Positions 1 through 10,265 are shown, counted from the first letter of the stretch. The stretch is 64,000 bases of DNA from Alphaproteobacteria bacterium (GCA_027459605.1 DAIDHR010000002.1:1-64000), one strand, 5' to 3'. Numbers and translations: made by a program. Notes: generated by a model from the letters alone, not told the origin.

Positions 1-782
1 ATAGCTTTGATGGGGAAACTGATATGTTACATATGGTCAGTGCCTATGCAACCGAAGTTAGATTGGTTTTAGCTCAGGAAAAGGTTTCGGAAAAAAGCAA
101 TGAAATCACAGCAATCCCTAAGCTTTTGGAATGGCTAGATCTGAGGGGAACGACAGTAACCATTGATGCGATGGGATGCCAACATGCCATTGCTAATCAA
201 ATCATTCAGAAAGAAGGCAACTATATTTTTTCTTTAAAAGGAAATCAGGGAACTCTTTGTGACGATGTGACAACCTACTTGAGTGATAATGAATTGAAAA
301 CACCTAACAATATCAGTTCTTTTAAGGACTATGACAAAGGCCATGGACGAATTGAGACGAGGCAATGTTGGGTAACCCATGATGTGGCATGGGTGCGAGA
401 ACGGCACCCCCATTGGAATTCAATTAACAGCCTCATACGTATTGATTCTACACGAGAAACCAAAGATAAAACCACTTGTGAAACAAGGTATTATATCTCT
501 TCTCTTCAGGAAACCCCTCAGAAGATTCTTAGTGCTATTCGAAGTCACTGGACAATTGAAAATAATCTTCATTGGGTTTTAGATATGTCTTTTGGAGAAG
601 ATCAATCCCGCATTCGAAAAGAAAATGCCCCTCAAGTTATGGCTATCATTAGGCATATGGCTTTAAACCTTTTGCAACTTACGAAAGATAAAATGAAGCG
701 CCAATCCATTAAAAGACTTAGGAAAATGGCCGGTTGGGATGACAGCATCCTTTCCAACATCCTCTCTCAAAAATTTTCATGA
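1..782 (+). mobile_element. ISAs1-family-like transposase, 3' part of element (5' end outside or truncated at window edge)
   Basis: ORF 24..782; protein contains TVTIDAMGCQHAIANQIIQKEGNYIFSLKGNQ and the SHWTIENNLHWVLDMSFGEDQSRIRKENAPQ motif typical of ISAs1/IS4-like DDE transposases. Confidence 0.85.
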
Positions 783-877
783 GGTGGCCCTGTGTTCATA
801 TTTGGTTTGTTTTCATGAAAAAACTCTCTTAGCTTAAAGTGTTAAGGAAAAACTCTTTAATATAAAGAAGACGAAAT

Positions 878-1194
878 CGAGTAGGAGGGGTCTCACAACC
901 CCGTCCTCTCACACCACCGTACAAGATCAATGTACAACGGTTTCAGCTAAACTTTTACCAGAGCTATTTTCTGCAACAGGTTTATGAGTCCCTGCTTCTT
1001 AAACCAATCATTGTCCATTGCATGATGAACAAGAATACTCATAGACAAACGCCACCAACCTTTTCCTGATGGCTTTATCGTTAGTCTTCAACATGTTAGT
1101 TTCCTTCCGTGCTGCTACTTTAGCTACGGAGCTCCTGATTTTTACCCCGGTGGGTCTGGCTCCCGCTGTGCAAACCAGCCTTCGCTGGACGCAC
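878..1194 (-). mobile_element. Degenerate group II intron remnant (5' end plus domain V/VI, IEP deleted)
   Basis: On - strand begins GTGCGTCCAGCGAAGGCTGG (GUGYG-type 5' end) and ends GTACGGTGGTGTGAGAGGACGGGG...CCCCTCCTACTCGAT (group II 3' end style); only about 317 nt between them. Confidence 0.6.
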
Positions 1195-1418
1195 CAGTTT
1201 AGAAAACACTCCCGCGAGAAATCCAAAACATACACTCTTGCTGCTTGTAGAAAAGAAAAGCACTTTTCCTGTTAAGCACCCTAGGAGTTTTAGCCTTTTA
1301 GCCTGAACGCCCACTTTTAAATTCACTTAACTTAAACCAAGATACAATTCATATTTCTTCTCGAAAAAATTGGGTATCAAGCAACCCTATTTTTTAGATG
1401 AGTAACAATTTTATTTTC

Positions 1419-2783
1419 TCAGTCAGCTCCATTTATAACTCCATACTTTTTGTGAGGATCTTTATGGCTACGTCCAATCGCTTGCAACTTTCCCTTTTCA
1501 ATTAATTTTGTGAGGCGAGGGCGTATACTGCGTTCTGTAATCCCGATATGTTGAGCGATAAATTTTGTGGAAAGAGGGCCTTCTTTTTTAAGAAGGTCTA
1601 GAATTTTTTTGTCTGTTTCATCCAGATATACTTGCTTAATCCGCCTTCGATATAACGTAACGCGAAACCTGCTATTTGAGACTTCCTCAAAGCTAGGGGC
1701 TTCTAATCCAGCTTCACTGCAGGCCTTCATGATACGTTGGATACCACTTCCCCATTGCTCTGTTTGTTTTAGCTCACGAAAAATACGTGCAATAACACGA
1801 TTGCGAAGTTTTGAAAAACCAGCCTGAATATCTTCAATTGTAAGACCATAAGGAAGTAACCCAGGGTTTTCAATCTCTATACGATCATCAAAAATAGCCA
1901 CACGTATAGGAGCTCCTTGAAGGCTGTAATCTGTATGCGTGAGGGCATTCAAAAGAGCTTCTCTCAGAGCAATTCTTGGAATTTCCCAATGTTCCTCATG
2001 GGCTACATCTTCGATACGCAATCCCACACGCAAGTTGCGCCTTATAAAATTGAGTGCTTGGTTAACCGTTTCATGAAAATGAGTGCGAATATTCTGGGAA
2101 TCCAAAATAATAGACTTGTTTTCTCCCTGGAAATAGCCAGCTTGAACCCAAGCATCTGGGAAAAATCTCTCCTTCTGATTTCCAAAAAACAAAAGGCCGC
2201 CAATAGTCGGCCATATGGTTCCTTGAAATTTTGTAATAACTCCTAAAGAAAGCAAGTCTCGGGTTTCAAGAGTCCGAAATGGCCTGAAGGCTTCTTCAAT
2301 TGCTTCTCTATCTAAATGACTTACCTCACCCATTAAATAAGGTTCTTCATCATAAGAACGGGCATAAACTGAGCGTTTAATACTTTCAATCATATGAAGG
2401 TCTGCAAGCCGATTTGTTGAGCCCACACGAACATAGGTTGATTGCTCTGGTCCTTTTTTTGAAAGATAATGAGGACGCGAAGGACTTAGGGGAACATCAA
2501 TAAGCAAAATATGTGTATCTCGCCAAGGAAGTATTTCAATAGCAGGTAATAGGAAAGGAGAAATACTATCGCAAATCAAAGAGGCCAGCCGTTCTTCTGC
2601 TGCATAAGGATTGAGAATGCCTATAATATTTTTTGTTTTATCTTGAACTCCAATTATAATTTTACCGCCGGACGTGTTGGCCAGGGCTATTACAGAGGCA
2701 AGAAGCCGTTCTTTGGAGTCGATGTTTTCTTTGAACTCAAGAGTTTTCGACTCTTCTAGAGTGATTAAAGTTTCAATATTCAT
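1419..2783 (-). CDS. AlbA_2/Schlafen-type putative transcriptional regulator with ATP-binding C-terminal region
   Basis: ESKTLEFKENIDSKERLLASVIALANTSGGKIIIGVQDKT is the AlbA_2 domain signature; C-terminal winged-helix-like TKFIAQHIGITERSIRPRL. Start moved to internal Met (MNIETL) at 2783. Confidence 0.8.
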   Translation of the reverse strand: MNIETLITLEESKTLEFKENIDSKERLLASVIALANTSGGKIIIGVQDKTKNIIGILNPYAAEERLASLICDSISPFLLPAIEILPWRDTHILLIDVPLSPSRPHYLSKKGPEQSTYVRVGSTNRLADLHMIESIKRSVYARSYDEEPYLMGEVSHLDREAIEEAFRPFRTLETRDLLSLGVITKFQGTIWPTIGGLLFFGNQKERFFPDAWVQAGYFQGENKSIILDSQNIRTHFHETVNQALNFIRRNLRVGLRIEDVAHEEHWEIPRIALREALLNALTHTDYSLQGAPIRVAIFDDRIEIENPGLLPYGLTIEDIQAGFSKLRNRVIARIFRELKQTEQWGSGIQRIMKACSEAGLEAPSFEEVSNSRFRVTLYRRRIKQVYLDETDKKILDLLKKEGPLSTKFIAQHIGITERSIRPRLTKLIEKGKLQAIGRSHKDPHKKYGVINGAD

Positions 2784-2963
2784 ACTACGAAAAATACTAG
2801 GACGAAACACGGAAGTCAAGAAAGAAAAAGAATGAGGGGAGTTTATAAAAAGTGGGGGCATAACATGCACCACAGATGTATCATTGTGTTCTATTTTCTT
2901 TTGTGAGGGGATCTTAGGAAATTTTGATTGTCTTATGAGAGCAGGGTGTATAACAATAAGAGT

Positions 2964-3551
2964 ATGCCTAATATGAATCAAATAATTCCCTTAATCCCTT
3001 TTTACTTTATTCGTCATGGAGAGACGAACTGGAATAACGAACGTCGTGTTATGGGGCAAAAAGATATTCCCCTTAATCTGAAAGGGATTGAACAGGCCAA
3101 ACAGGCAGCAGAAATTCTGCAAAATACTCATTTTAATCTTATCCTCTCAAGCCCTCTCGTCCGGGCTCTAAAAACCGCTGAGATTATTTCAGACAAAGTT
3201 CAAAAACCTATCGTGGTTATAGATGAGCTTAAAGAATGTTCCTTGGGAATTCGCGAAGGCAATATCAAAGGAGCCTGGCTTGAAGAGTGGAAGCAAGGAG
3301 GCGCAATCGAAAAAGCTGAGCTTTATAATGATTTTATAGGACGAGCTCAGAAAGCCTTTAAAGAGGCTTTGTCTCACCCAAGTCCTGTTTTAATTGTGGC
3401 GCATAATGCGATTTACTGGGGTATTCAGAAGGCTCTAAACCTTCCAAACTGCGATATCGAGAATGCGACGCCACTTTATCATCTTCCTCCTGAGCATTCT
3501 TCTTTCTCTTGGCTCGTAAGCAATGTTACGAAAAGCAGTGAACCTTCTTAA
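2964..3551 (+). CDS. Histidine phosphatase family protein (phosphoglycerate mutase-like)
   Basis: FYFIRHGETNWNNERRVMGQKDIPLNLKG (RHGE motif) and later VAHNA motif. Confidence 0.85.
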   Translation: MPNMNQIIPLIPFYFIRHGETNWNNERRVMGQKDIPLNLKGIEQAKQAAEILQNTHFNLILSSPLVRALKTAEIISDKVQKPIVVIDELKECSLGIREGNIKGAWLEEWKQGGAIEKAELYNDFIGRAQKAFKEALSHPSPVLIVAHNAIYWGIQKALNLPNCDIENATPLYHLPPEHSSFSWLVSNVTKSSEPS

Positions 3552-3557
3552 TGTTAT

Positions 3558-4760
3558 CTAACCACCGTTCTGTACTCTCTCTTGCCAAAGTTTCTGCGCA
3601 ATGATCGTGGCAGCGTTAGGTTGAGGCTTGTCAGAATTTGACGTAGGTGTCCTGATATTATGATAATTTTCAAGTACAGAAATTCTTCCTGCTCTAAGTT
3701 CGCTTACGAGATGCGCTTTATGAACCTCATTCATAGCACTATCTTCATAAACTAGGACTTTGCCTGGAGGTAACGTATCAATGGATTCGGAAATCACGGA
3801 GGTTGAATCGCCAGGGACCATTATCTCTCCATTTGTTGCTCTTAAAGCTCCTATAACAAGATCAAAGGAGTTGTAAGGAGCAGTCCATGATTTGTTCTCT
3901 GGAGTATTATGTTGAAAATCAAAAACTTTTACATTTTTAATGCCCTTTGCTGCAAGTTTTTGTTTAAAAAGCTTTGTCATATGATCCAACTCTCCTTTTC
4001 GATGAACAGTCAGAATTTCGTTTTTATTTAGATCATGTTTTCCTGTTCGTGGGCCATTGAGCACAAGAATACAAGCCTCTTTGGCATTTTGAGAAATATA
4101 GTCTGCAAGTTTTGCAGCATCACATTCTGTAAAAAGCTTAATTTCATTGGCTGGTCCAGGTGCTGGAGCATCTCCCCCTAAAACGATACCGAGATAGGTT
4201 TTGCAAGGAGGCAGTTCTGTGTTTCCCCATTTTTCATAAACTTTATCTGCTTCCTCAGGGTAGCGATTATGAGCCACACCCGTTGTTTCAATGAGCTTCG
4301 TTCCAAGTTGTTCCTTAACTTGAGCAATAGCGTGAGTAGGAAGAGCAATAAATTTAACTTTTTCTAAAAGATTTGGATCCCTGTATCTTTCTAAAAACAT
4401 GTGTGAGGTAAGGCAAATGATAAGGTTAGGGTTTGCAGACAAATCCATAATCCCATCAATGCCCCCTTCACCTGCTCCTATGACAATGACTTTTTCTCCA
4501 GGAAGATCTTTTTCTATTTCTTCCTTTATTTTCAAAGGGCTGATTATTTTTGTATTTAAATCTTTGAAAGAGAGGTTGTGGTCAGTAAGTTTTTTAAGGG
4601 CTGCGAGGATCCCTAAAGCTTGATTATGGTCCCCAGTATTCTCATGATTTGAAAGAAGATAAAGTTTTGGAGCGTGAACGTTGAAGCTTAGCAGGGGCAA
4701 GAGCCCTAAATACAGTAGAATTTGCCTTATCAAGGCTTTTTTTCTCAAGTTAACCTCCAC
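3558..4760 (-). CDS. ELM1/DUF1022-like protein with N-terminal signal sequence
   Basis: LNGPRTGKHD and VPGDSTSVISESI resemble ELM1-family motifs; hydrophobic N-terminus. Confidence 0.45.
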   Translation of the reverse strand: MEVNLRKKALIRQILLYLGLLPLLSFNVHAPKLYLLSNHENTGDHNQALGILAALKKLTDHNLSFKDLNTKIISPLKIKEEIEKDLPGEKVIVIGAGEGGIDGIMDLSANPNLIICLTSHMFLERYRDPNLLEKVKFIALPTHAIAQVKEQLGTKLIETTGVAHNRYPEEADKVYEKWGNTELPPCKTYLGIVLGGDAPAPGPANEIKLFTECDAAKLADYISQNAKEACILVLNGPRTGKHDLNKNEILTVHRKGELDHMTKLFKQKLAAKGIKNVKVFDFQHNTPENKSWTAPYNSFDLVIGALRATNGEIMVPGDSTSVISESIDTLPPGKVLVYEDSAMNEVHKAHLVSELRAGRISVLENYHNIRTPTSNSDKPQPNAATIIAQKLWQERVQNGG

Positions 4761-4978
4761 TTTGGTTAAAGTTGAAATTAGATTAGTGTGAAAAAATCGA
4801 ATTATTTCTCACTCCATCATGCTGTCATTACAAGTCATTACAAGTAAAAATATTACCTTTTGTAGTCTGCTGTTTTTTCTCATATCTTCACCTTGCTACT
4901 ATAATTAATTTAAAAGGGATTAGGTATAAGAAATGATTTTGTGCCAAATTTCCTTTCAAGATCAGCTTTATGGTCTGC

Positions 4979-7900
4979 TCAATTGAGCATTAACATATTC
5001 AGCGTTTTCCTCATTCTTTTCGTATGAGCAGAGTTTTCTGGAAAGAGCGCTTGGGTAATCACTAAAGCGTGTTTGAGCTCAACAATGGCTTGTGCTTTAA
5101 GAGTTTCAGCCTCTACAGGGTTTCCTTTATTGCTTTTAATTTGGGCGTGTTGAAGATGTAATTCTGCAAGGCTTTCATAAATTAAAAATTGGTAAGGATG
5201 TTGCTTACGTTTCAGTATGTTTAGAGCCTTATTCATGATTGTTTCAGCCTCATCTAAATTTCCTTTACACAAATAGAGATGACCCAGGCTTCCCAAAATC
5301 TTAGCGGTTTCAATGTGGTCCTTCCCATAATGCTTTTCATAAATCTTGAGGCTTTTTTCTAAAAAATCATTCGCCTTTTTATATTGCCCAAGCCCTTTAT
5401 AGACATTTCCTAAATGAAATAAAATGACGGCAACTTTTATATGGTTTTCCTCAAAATGGTGTCTATGAATCTTTAAAGCTGTTTCTAGGATTGTCTCTGC
5501 TTGTCTGTAATTTTTTAAATCTTCATACACGTAGCCTAACTGCATAAAAACCCAAGATGTTCTCAAGCTGTTTTCACCATATGATTTTAGATAGACCTTT
5601 AAGCAGCCCTTGATTGATTCGAGTGCCTTTTCATGCTCTCCCAGTTCCCGATCGATATTAGCGAGCTGTGTAACGACCCACGCTGTTCTCACACTATGAC
5701 TTCCAAATACCTTTTGATGGATTTGTAGGCTTTCAATAAGCAAATCTTGAGCTTTTTTATACTCTCCCAAATTTTTGTAAAGGGTTGCCAAATGGACTAA
5801 GCTGCGGCCTAGGGCTATATGATTTTCAGGAAGATACTTTTTACAAATTATAACACTTTCTTCGAGCAGAGGTATTGCTTCTTCATAGCGACCTAAGCTT
5901 CTGTACGTGTTTGCCAGGTATTTTAAGGCTCGTGCCAATTCGATATAGTTTTCATGTTTTTTGAAGAGGATTAAACTATTTTTGAGTAAGGGGACAGATT
6001 TCTCATAATCTCCCAGATCTCTATAAACGATGCCTAAATATAACATGGTGCGAGCGACTCCAAGTTGATTGGAGTCGGCATGCTTTTGAGAGAGTGCGAT
6101 ACTTTTTTCAAGTAAATCTCTCGCTTTTTGATGATCTCCTAAATTTTTATAGGTATCTCCTAGGTAGGCTAAGGCTCGCGTCATCCCAATATAATTTTGA
6201 GAATCATGTTGTCTATAAAGAAGAATACTCTTTTCAAGTAAATCTCTCGCTTTTTTATGCGCGCCAACTTCCTTATGCATATTTCCTAAATAAGATAAAG
6301 CTTGAGCTATTCTAGAATAGTTTTCTTTGCAAGGATAAAGGCTTAATTTGGCGATGCTGCTTTCAAGAAGCTGTTTTGCTGTTTCTTGATAGTGGGTGTA
6401 ATAGTACGCACAACCTAACTCAGCTTCAATAGCTCCTTTGTTGTGGGTATTTAATAAATCCTCATGGCTCAAGAAAGCCCTAAGGTGAGGCTTCATATTG
6501 CTCATTTGTAAGAGGCCCTCAGTTTCAATGGCGTCCTTCGTATACTGCTCTAGCGTGTTAGAAATTGAGGATATCAGCTTGGTATTTTTATCGAAGTTTA
6601 AGGATTCTTTTAAATAACTTAGAAGCATAGCGTGCGTGCTTCGGTGAAAAGACAGCGTGGAGTTCTGAGAAGGTAGGGCAAAAGGCTGGCTTAGGAGAAG
6701 AGAATACTTTTTTAAATGGTAAATGAAACTATCAACAACTTCATTGCTTTTGGCCTTGGTGAGTAAGTCTCTTGGAATATTTTGTGAGTCTATTAAGCTT
6801 ATCAAAAGAAGGAGATCTCGAGCATCTTTGCTGGTATTCATAATTTGCTCTAAAGACAAAGCAATAATGCGATAACGCGTATTTATATAATCTCCAGCCT
6901 CCTTGAGAAGGTTTTCTTGTAAGGTAACAAAGGTCTTCCTGTTTTGAAATGAGCTTTCAAGATACTGGCTATAAGATGTACCTGTGCTTTTTATGTAATG
7001 AGCTGCTACAGAAACGTCCAAAGGAAAAGGAGGAATTTCTTTTAAAAACTCCTTTATTTTTTCATCTTGAGCGGCAGTAAAAACCGTTTTCTCTCCTTTT
7101 TTTATGATTTTACAAAATAGATCGTGTTTTTGAATGGAACTCAAAGGCCCGATCGGGACGATATGGTCGACATAAATACTATGCCGAATGTTGTCATTAC
7201 GCGTGGTGATGAGGACTTTTCCGAATCCCCAAGTTTCGGGGTTTTGAGGAAGGTATTTTTTAATGGCCGTTGATGTTTCCAGGTTGTCAAAAATCAAAAC
7301 CCAATTTGAATAAGTCTTAAGTTTTTCTTTGACAAATTGAATAATTTTATTTTCCCTTTCTCCAGGCTTTTCTATTTCCTTAATTGCCCTTAGCGTTTTT
7401 TTATCCTCCTCTTTTTTTGCAAGAGTTTCTGCTAAGTTTTCGTAAGATAATTTTAAGCTTTCATTTGTTTCAGCGTTAATTTCCCAAATAACATCGGCGT
7501 GTTGTTGGTAAGCATATTGGCGTGCGAGAACTGTTTTTCCTGCCCCACCCGGCCCCACAAGGGCAACAATTTGGATAGAAGAACCTGCCTTAAACGTTTT
7601 ATCTATTTCAGCGAGGAGCTCAGGGCGTTGAAGAAAAGCTGATTCTTTAAGAAAGGCTTCATCTGAGTGAATAGGTGAATGCTCTAGCTGCTGAATTGGG
7701 CTAATGATTCTGTCCTTCTTATCTTGGTGAATTTCATAAAATGTTAAGAAACTAATACCCATGACCCCAATTAAAAAAAGAGCACTTACCAAAAACAAGA
7801 GCTTTTTTCTCAAGGAGAAAACACGTTCTCCTCTCTTCTTTTTATGTTTCTCTTCTGGATATCTATCTTTAATAGAAGGGAGGTCTTTTGGGTTTAAGCT

Positions 7901-8635
7901 TAAATTGTTATTGAGGGGAGGGAGGGAAGATGCTTTATTTAATTCCTGTAACGTCTCGTAAGTTTTCTTAAACTCAAGAATAACCTGATCAAAATCAACC
8001 TTTGGGCAAAGTTTCTTTAAAATTTCAAAAACAGAAAGATAATAGTTCTCTTGGGAACTCAGATCCACGGAAGCAAACTCTTTCAATTTTTGTGAAATAT
8101 CTCTGTACCCCTCTTTTTCTAAAATAACAATAAGGGTTCTTTTTTGATTTTCTATATCCTCTCTATTATAGCGAAATTGCTGGGGTCGAACATCAGCTTC
8201 TATGCCAGCAAGCTTTAAATGGGCCTGTAAATGATTCTCAAGTATATTCCTACGTTCTTGACCTTTACAATACACAATAAGAGATGAAAGAGGGGTGTTT
8301 ATCAGTTTTGATGAGGCTTTTAGGCTTTTCTCAAAGGTACCGTGTACCACCAAGCTTGCATAATACCTTTTTATGATGACAAGATTATGAGATCTTTCCA
8401 TAAAATCAATAATCTCTTCTCGTGAATTACATTTTAGTTTCTCCATAACGTTCTGTATATGGGTAATAACAGTGGTTGGAGCAATATTTAAAAGGGCGGC
8501 AATCTTACTTGTACCACGTGTATGCAGAAGGCAAGCTACGACATCGATTTCTCGCCGTGAAAAATGAATCCCATTAATAACAGTTAAGTGCCTTAGATAA
8601 AGAGTATGTGGAAAGAAAAACGCATTGTTTTGCAT
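4979..8635 (-). CDS. LuxR-type HTH - transmembrane - NB-ARC (STAND) NTPase - TPR repeat protein
   Basis: N-term HTH (FSRREIDVVACLLHTRGTSKIAALLNIAPTTVITHIQNVMEKL), TM KKLLFLVSALFLIGVMGISFLTF, Walker A VGPGGAGKT, Walker B-like WVLIFDNLE, multiple about 42-aa kinesin-light-chain-like TPR repeats. Confidence 0.85.
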   Translation of the reverse strand: MQNNAFFFPHTLYLRHLTVINGIHFSRREIDVVACLLHTRGTSKIAALLNIAPTTVITHIQNVMEKLKCNSREEIIDFMERSHNLVIIKRYYASLVVHGTFEKSLKASSKLINTPLSSLIVYCKGQERRNILENHLQAHLKLAGIEADVRPQQFRYNREDIENQKRTLIVILEKEGYRDISQKLKEFASVDLSSQENYYLSVFEILKKLCPKVDFDQVILEFKKTYETLQELNKASSLPPLNNNLSLNPKDLPSIKDRYPEEKHKKKRGERVFSLRKKLLFLVSALFLIGVMGISFLTFYEIHQDKKDRIISPIQQLEHSPIHSDEAFLKESAFLQRPELLAEIDKTFKAGSSIQIVALVGPGGAGKTVLARQYAYQQHADVIWEINAETNESLKLSYENLAETLAKKEEDKKTLRAIKEIEKPGERENKIIQFVKEKLKTYSNWVLIFDNLETSTAIKKYLPQNPETWGFGKVLITTRNDNIRHSIYVDHIVPIGPLSSIQKHDLFCKIIKKGEKTVFTAAQDEKIKEFLKEIPPFPLDVSVAAHYIKSTGTSYSQYLESSFQNRKTFVTLQENLLKEAGDYINTRYRIIALSLEQIMNTSKDARDLLLLISLIDSQNIPRDLLTKAKSNEVVDSFIYHLKKYSLLLSQPFALPSQNSTLSFHRSTHAMLLSYLKESLNFDKNTKLISSISNTLEQYTKDAIETEGLLQMSNMKPHLRAFLSHEDLLNTHNKGAIEAELGCAYYYTHYQETAKQLLESSIAKLSLYPCKENYSRIAQALSYLGNMHKEVGAHKKARDLLEKSILLYRQHDSQNYIGMTRALAYLGDTYKNLGDHQKARDLLEKSIALSQKHADSNQLGVARTMLYLGIVYRDLGDYEKSVPLLKNSLILFKKHENYIELARALKYLANTYRSLGRYEEAIPLLEESVIICKKYLPENHIALGRSLVHLATLYKNLGEYKKAQDLLIESLQIHQKVFGSHSVRTAWVVTQLANIDRELGEHEKALESIKGCLKVYLKSYGENSLRTSWVFMQLGYVYEDLKNYRQAETILETALKIHRHHFEENHIKVAVILFHLGNVYKGLGQYKKANDFLEKSLKIYEKHYGKDHIETAKILGSLGHLYLCKGNLDEAETIMNKALNILKRKQHPYQFLIYESLAELHLQHAQIKSNKGNPVEAETLKAQAIVELKHALVITQALFPENSAHTKRMRKTLNMLMLN

Positions 8636-9071
8636 AAATTCAACTCATTATAAGTGAATTCCCTGAGTTACTTCACGTTATGAGCCCTTGCTTAAGTTGC
8701 TGACTTGGAAATAGACTCTTCGCCGTGTCTATTCCAGGTACGTTGCCCCAGCCTTTGTGGGGGTGGCTCTCACCCTCTGTCACGTAGGGTTACTACGCTC
8801 ATTGGGTTTGTCACTTTGGCGTCTACCCAGGTCCTCGATTTCTCGAGGACAAGCCTTGAAATGCTTCGCGTATAGTCAAAAATAAACTGTTCTCTAAAAA
8901 TGAGAAAGGAATGAATAGGTGTCTTTTCGACCATAAATATTTTCTAGGAAGTCTACCTCTTTAGGTTGCCATAAATCCCTGATGTCTATCATTCTATCTA
9001 ATTCTCCCTTATTTACAGAGTGGATACAATAAATTCTTAGCATTTTTGTGTATGGTTCCTTATCCACACTT

Positions 9072-9163
9072 TTATTTATGGGCTACCTCCCCCATTATTT
9101 ATGAGCCTCCTCCTCTGTTTTTTAGGAGGCATCTCCTCCTATTTTGAGGATGGACTGTGAGGA
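9072..9163. repeat. Four imperfect tandem units of 23 bp
   Basis: TTATTTATGGGCTACCTCCCCCA / TTATTTATGAGCCTCCTCCTCTG / TTTTTTAGGAGGCATCTCCTCCT / ATTTTGAGGATGGACTGTGAGGA at exact 23-nt spacing. Confidence 0.4.
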
Positions 9164-9359
9164 TTTTTTCCATAGGCTGACGGGGCACTATGGGCAGATG
9201 CTTAAAAATAAAAAAATAGAAAAAAACTCACTCCAGGAGAGGCGCATTTTTACAAAAACAATATGGCCGATTGAGAAAACTCACTGTGTGGGCAGAATCT
9301 ATGGCAACAGTAAAAATAGGGAGGGAAGATAACATGAAAACATAAGTTAAAAAAATAAA

Positions 9360-9393
9360 GCACCTGCGGCCGTATTGCAGCTTCCGCAGGTGC
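9360..9393. repeat. Inverted repeat GCACCTGCGG...CCGCAGGTGC
   Basis: Perfect 10-bp arms; a related copy lies at 10064..10099. Confidence 0.7.
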
Positions 9394-9668
9394 GGGTTAA
9401 TACAGGACTTTTCATCAGGCCTATATGTGAGGGAGTTTATTTTACTTTTATTGATGTGTCCACGTCTTTGTTTGTCTGTCGCCGGTTTTTTCTTTGTTTT
9501 CCTTAATATAAACCTTGTTCCAAGATAGGCCTTTACTTTTACAGACCTGAACTTTTTTTAAACGCAGATAGCGTAGGTTTGCGTTTATAGAACGGGATAA
9601 AGCGTGGTAAAACGTGGTATAGAGCTGTATAAGTTATTGAAAATAATGTATTTTTTATGAAAAACAGG

Positions 9669-9696
9669 TTGACAATTTGTCTCCATCAGGTATAAC
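9669..9696 (+). promoter_or_regulatory. Candidate sigma70-like promoter for the excisionase-like gene
   Basis: TTGACA (9669..9674), 16-nt spacer, TATAAC (9691..9696), followed by a GAAAGGAAAC ribosome-binding-like sequence. Confidence 0.55.
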
Positions 9697-9748
9697 TATA
9701 GACAATTGATAAAGGGCTTTCTCAAAAGCTCTTTGAAAGGAAACAATA

Positions 9749-9976
9749 ATGGCATCAAACAGGCTAACATCGAAGGAACTTGCTGAACGCTGGAACATAT
9801 CAACAGAGACGTTACGTTACTGGCGTTGGAATGCGACGGGGCCACTTTATGTAAAAATGAATGGCGTTATCATTTACCGCCTTGAGGATGTTGAACAATT
9901 TGAGAAAGACCATTTGAGGCGTCATACAGCCGATAACGTGCTTGTCAATGGAGTGGAGGGTAAGATGGGAATGTAA
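9749..9976 (+). CDS. Excisionase-like helix-turn-helix (HTH_17) protein
   Basis: LTSKELAERWNISTETLRYWRWNATGPLYVKMNGVIIYRLEDVEQFE. Confidence 0.8.
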   Translation: MASNRLTSKELAERWNISTETLRYWRWNATGPLYVKMNGVIIYRLEDVEQFEKDHLRRHTADNVLVNGVEGKMGM

Positions 9977-10063
9977 AAATATTTATATGGTTTACCAAAC
10001 TGAACCATCAGATCTGATTCATCAGAACTGACTCATCAGAGATGGTAGCCCAGAAAATTAAAG

Positions 10064-10099
10064 CACCTGCGACGGTCGTCGAAAACAATCGCAGGTACC
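10064..10099. repeat. Inverted repeat GCACCTGCGA...TCGCAGGTAC, related to 9360..9393
   Basis: Same AAAGCACCTGCG core as upstream copy; 9-10 bp arms. Confidence 0.6.
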
Positions 10100-10265
10100 T
10101 TTAAACCAAAAGAACCTATAAAGGCCTTTATATTTGGAAGTTTATCCTCCCTGATTATAAAAGTCTATATTCATCTGCAAAGGTCTTTGTTGGGTTCAAA
10201 TAACGATGCTCCCTTAGATCCCTCTTGAAGGAAGGGGTCTAAGAGAGGCAACCAAAAGGACGTGT

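Noticed and set aside
1008-1326. Short ORFs 1008..1235 (-), 1069..1275 (+), 1120..1326 (-)
   Set aside because: Overlap the group II intron relic and its flank on both strands; no protein family resemblance
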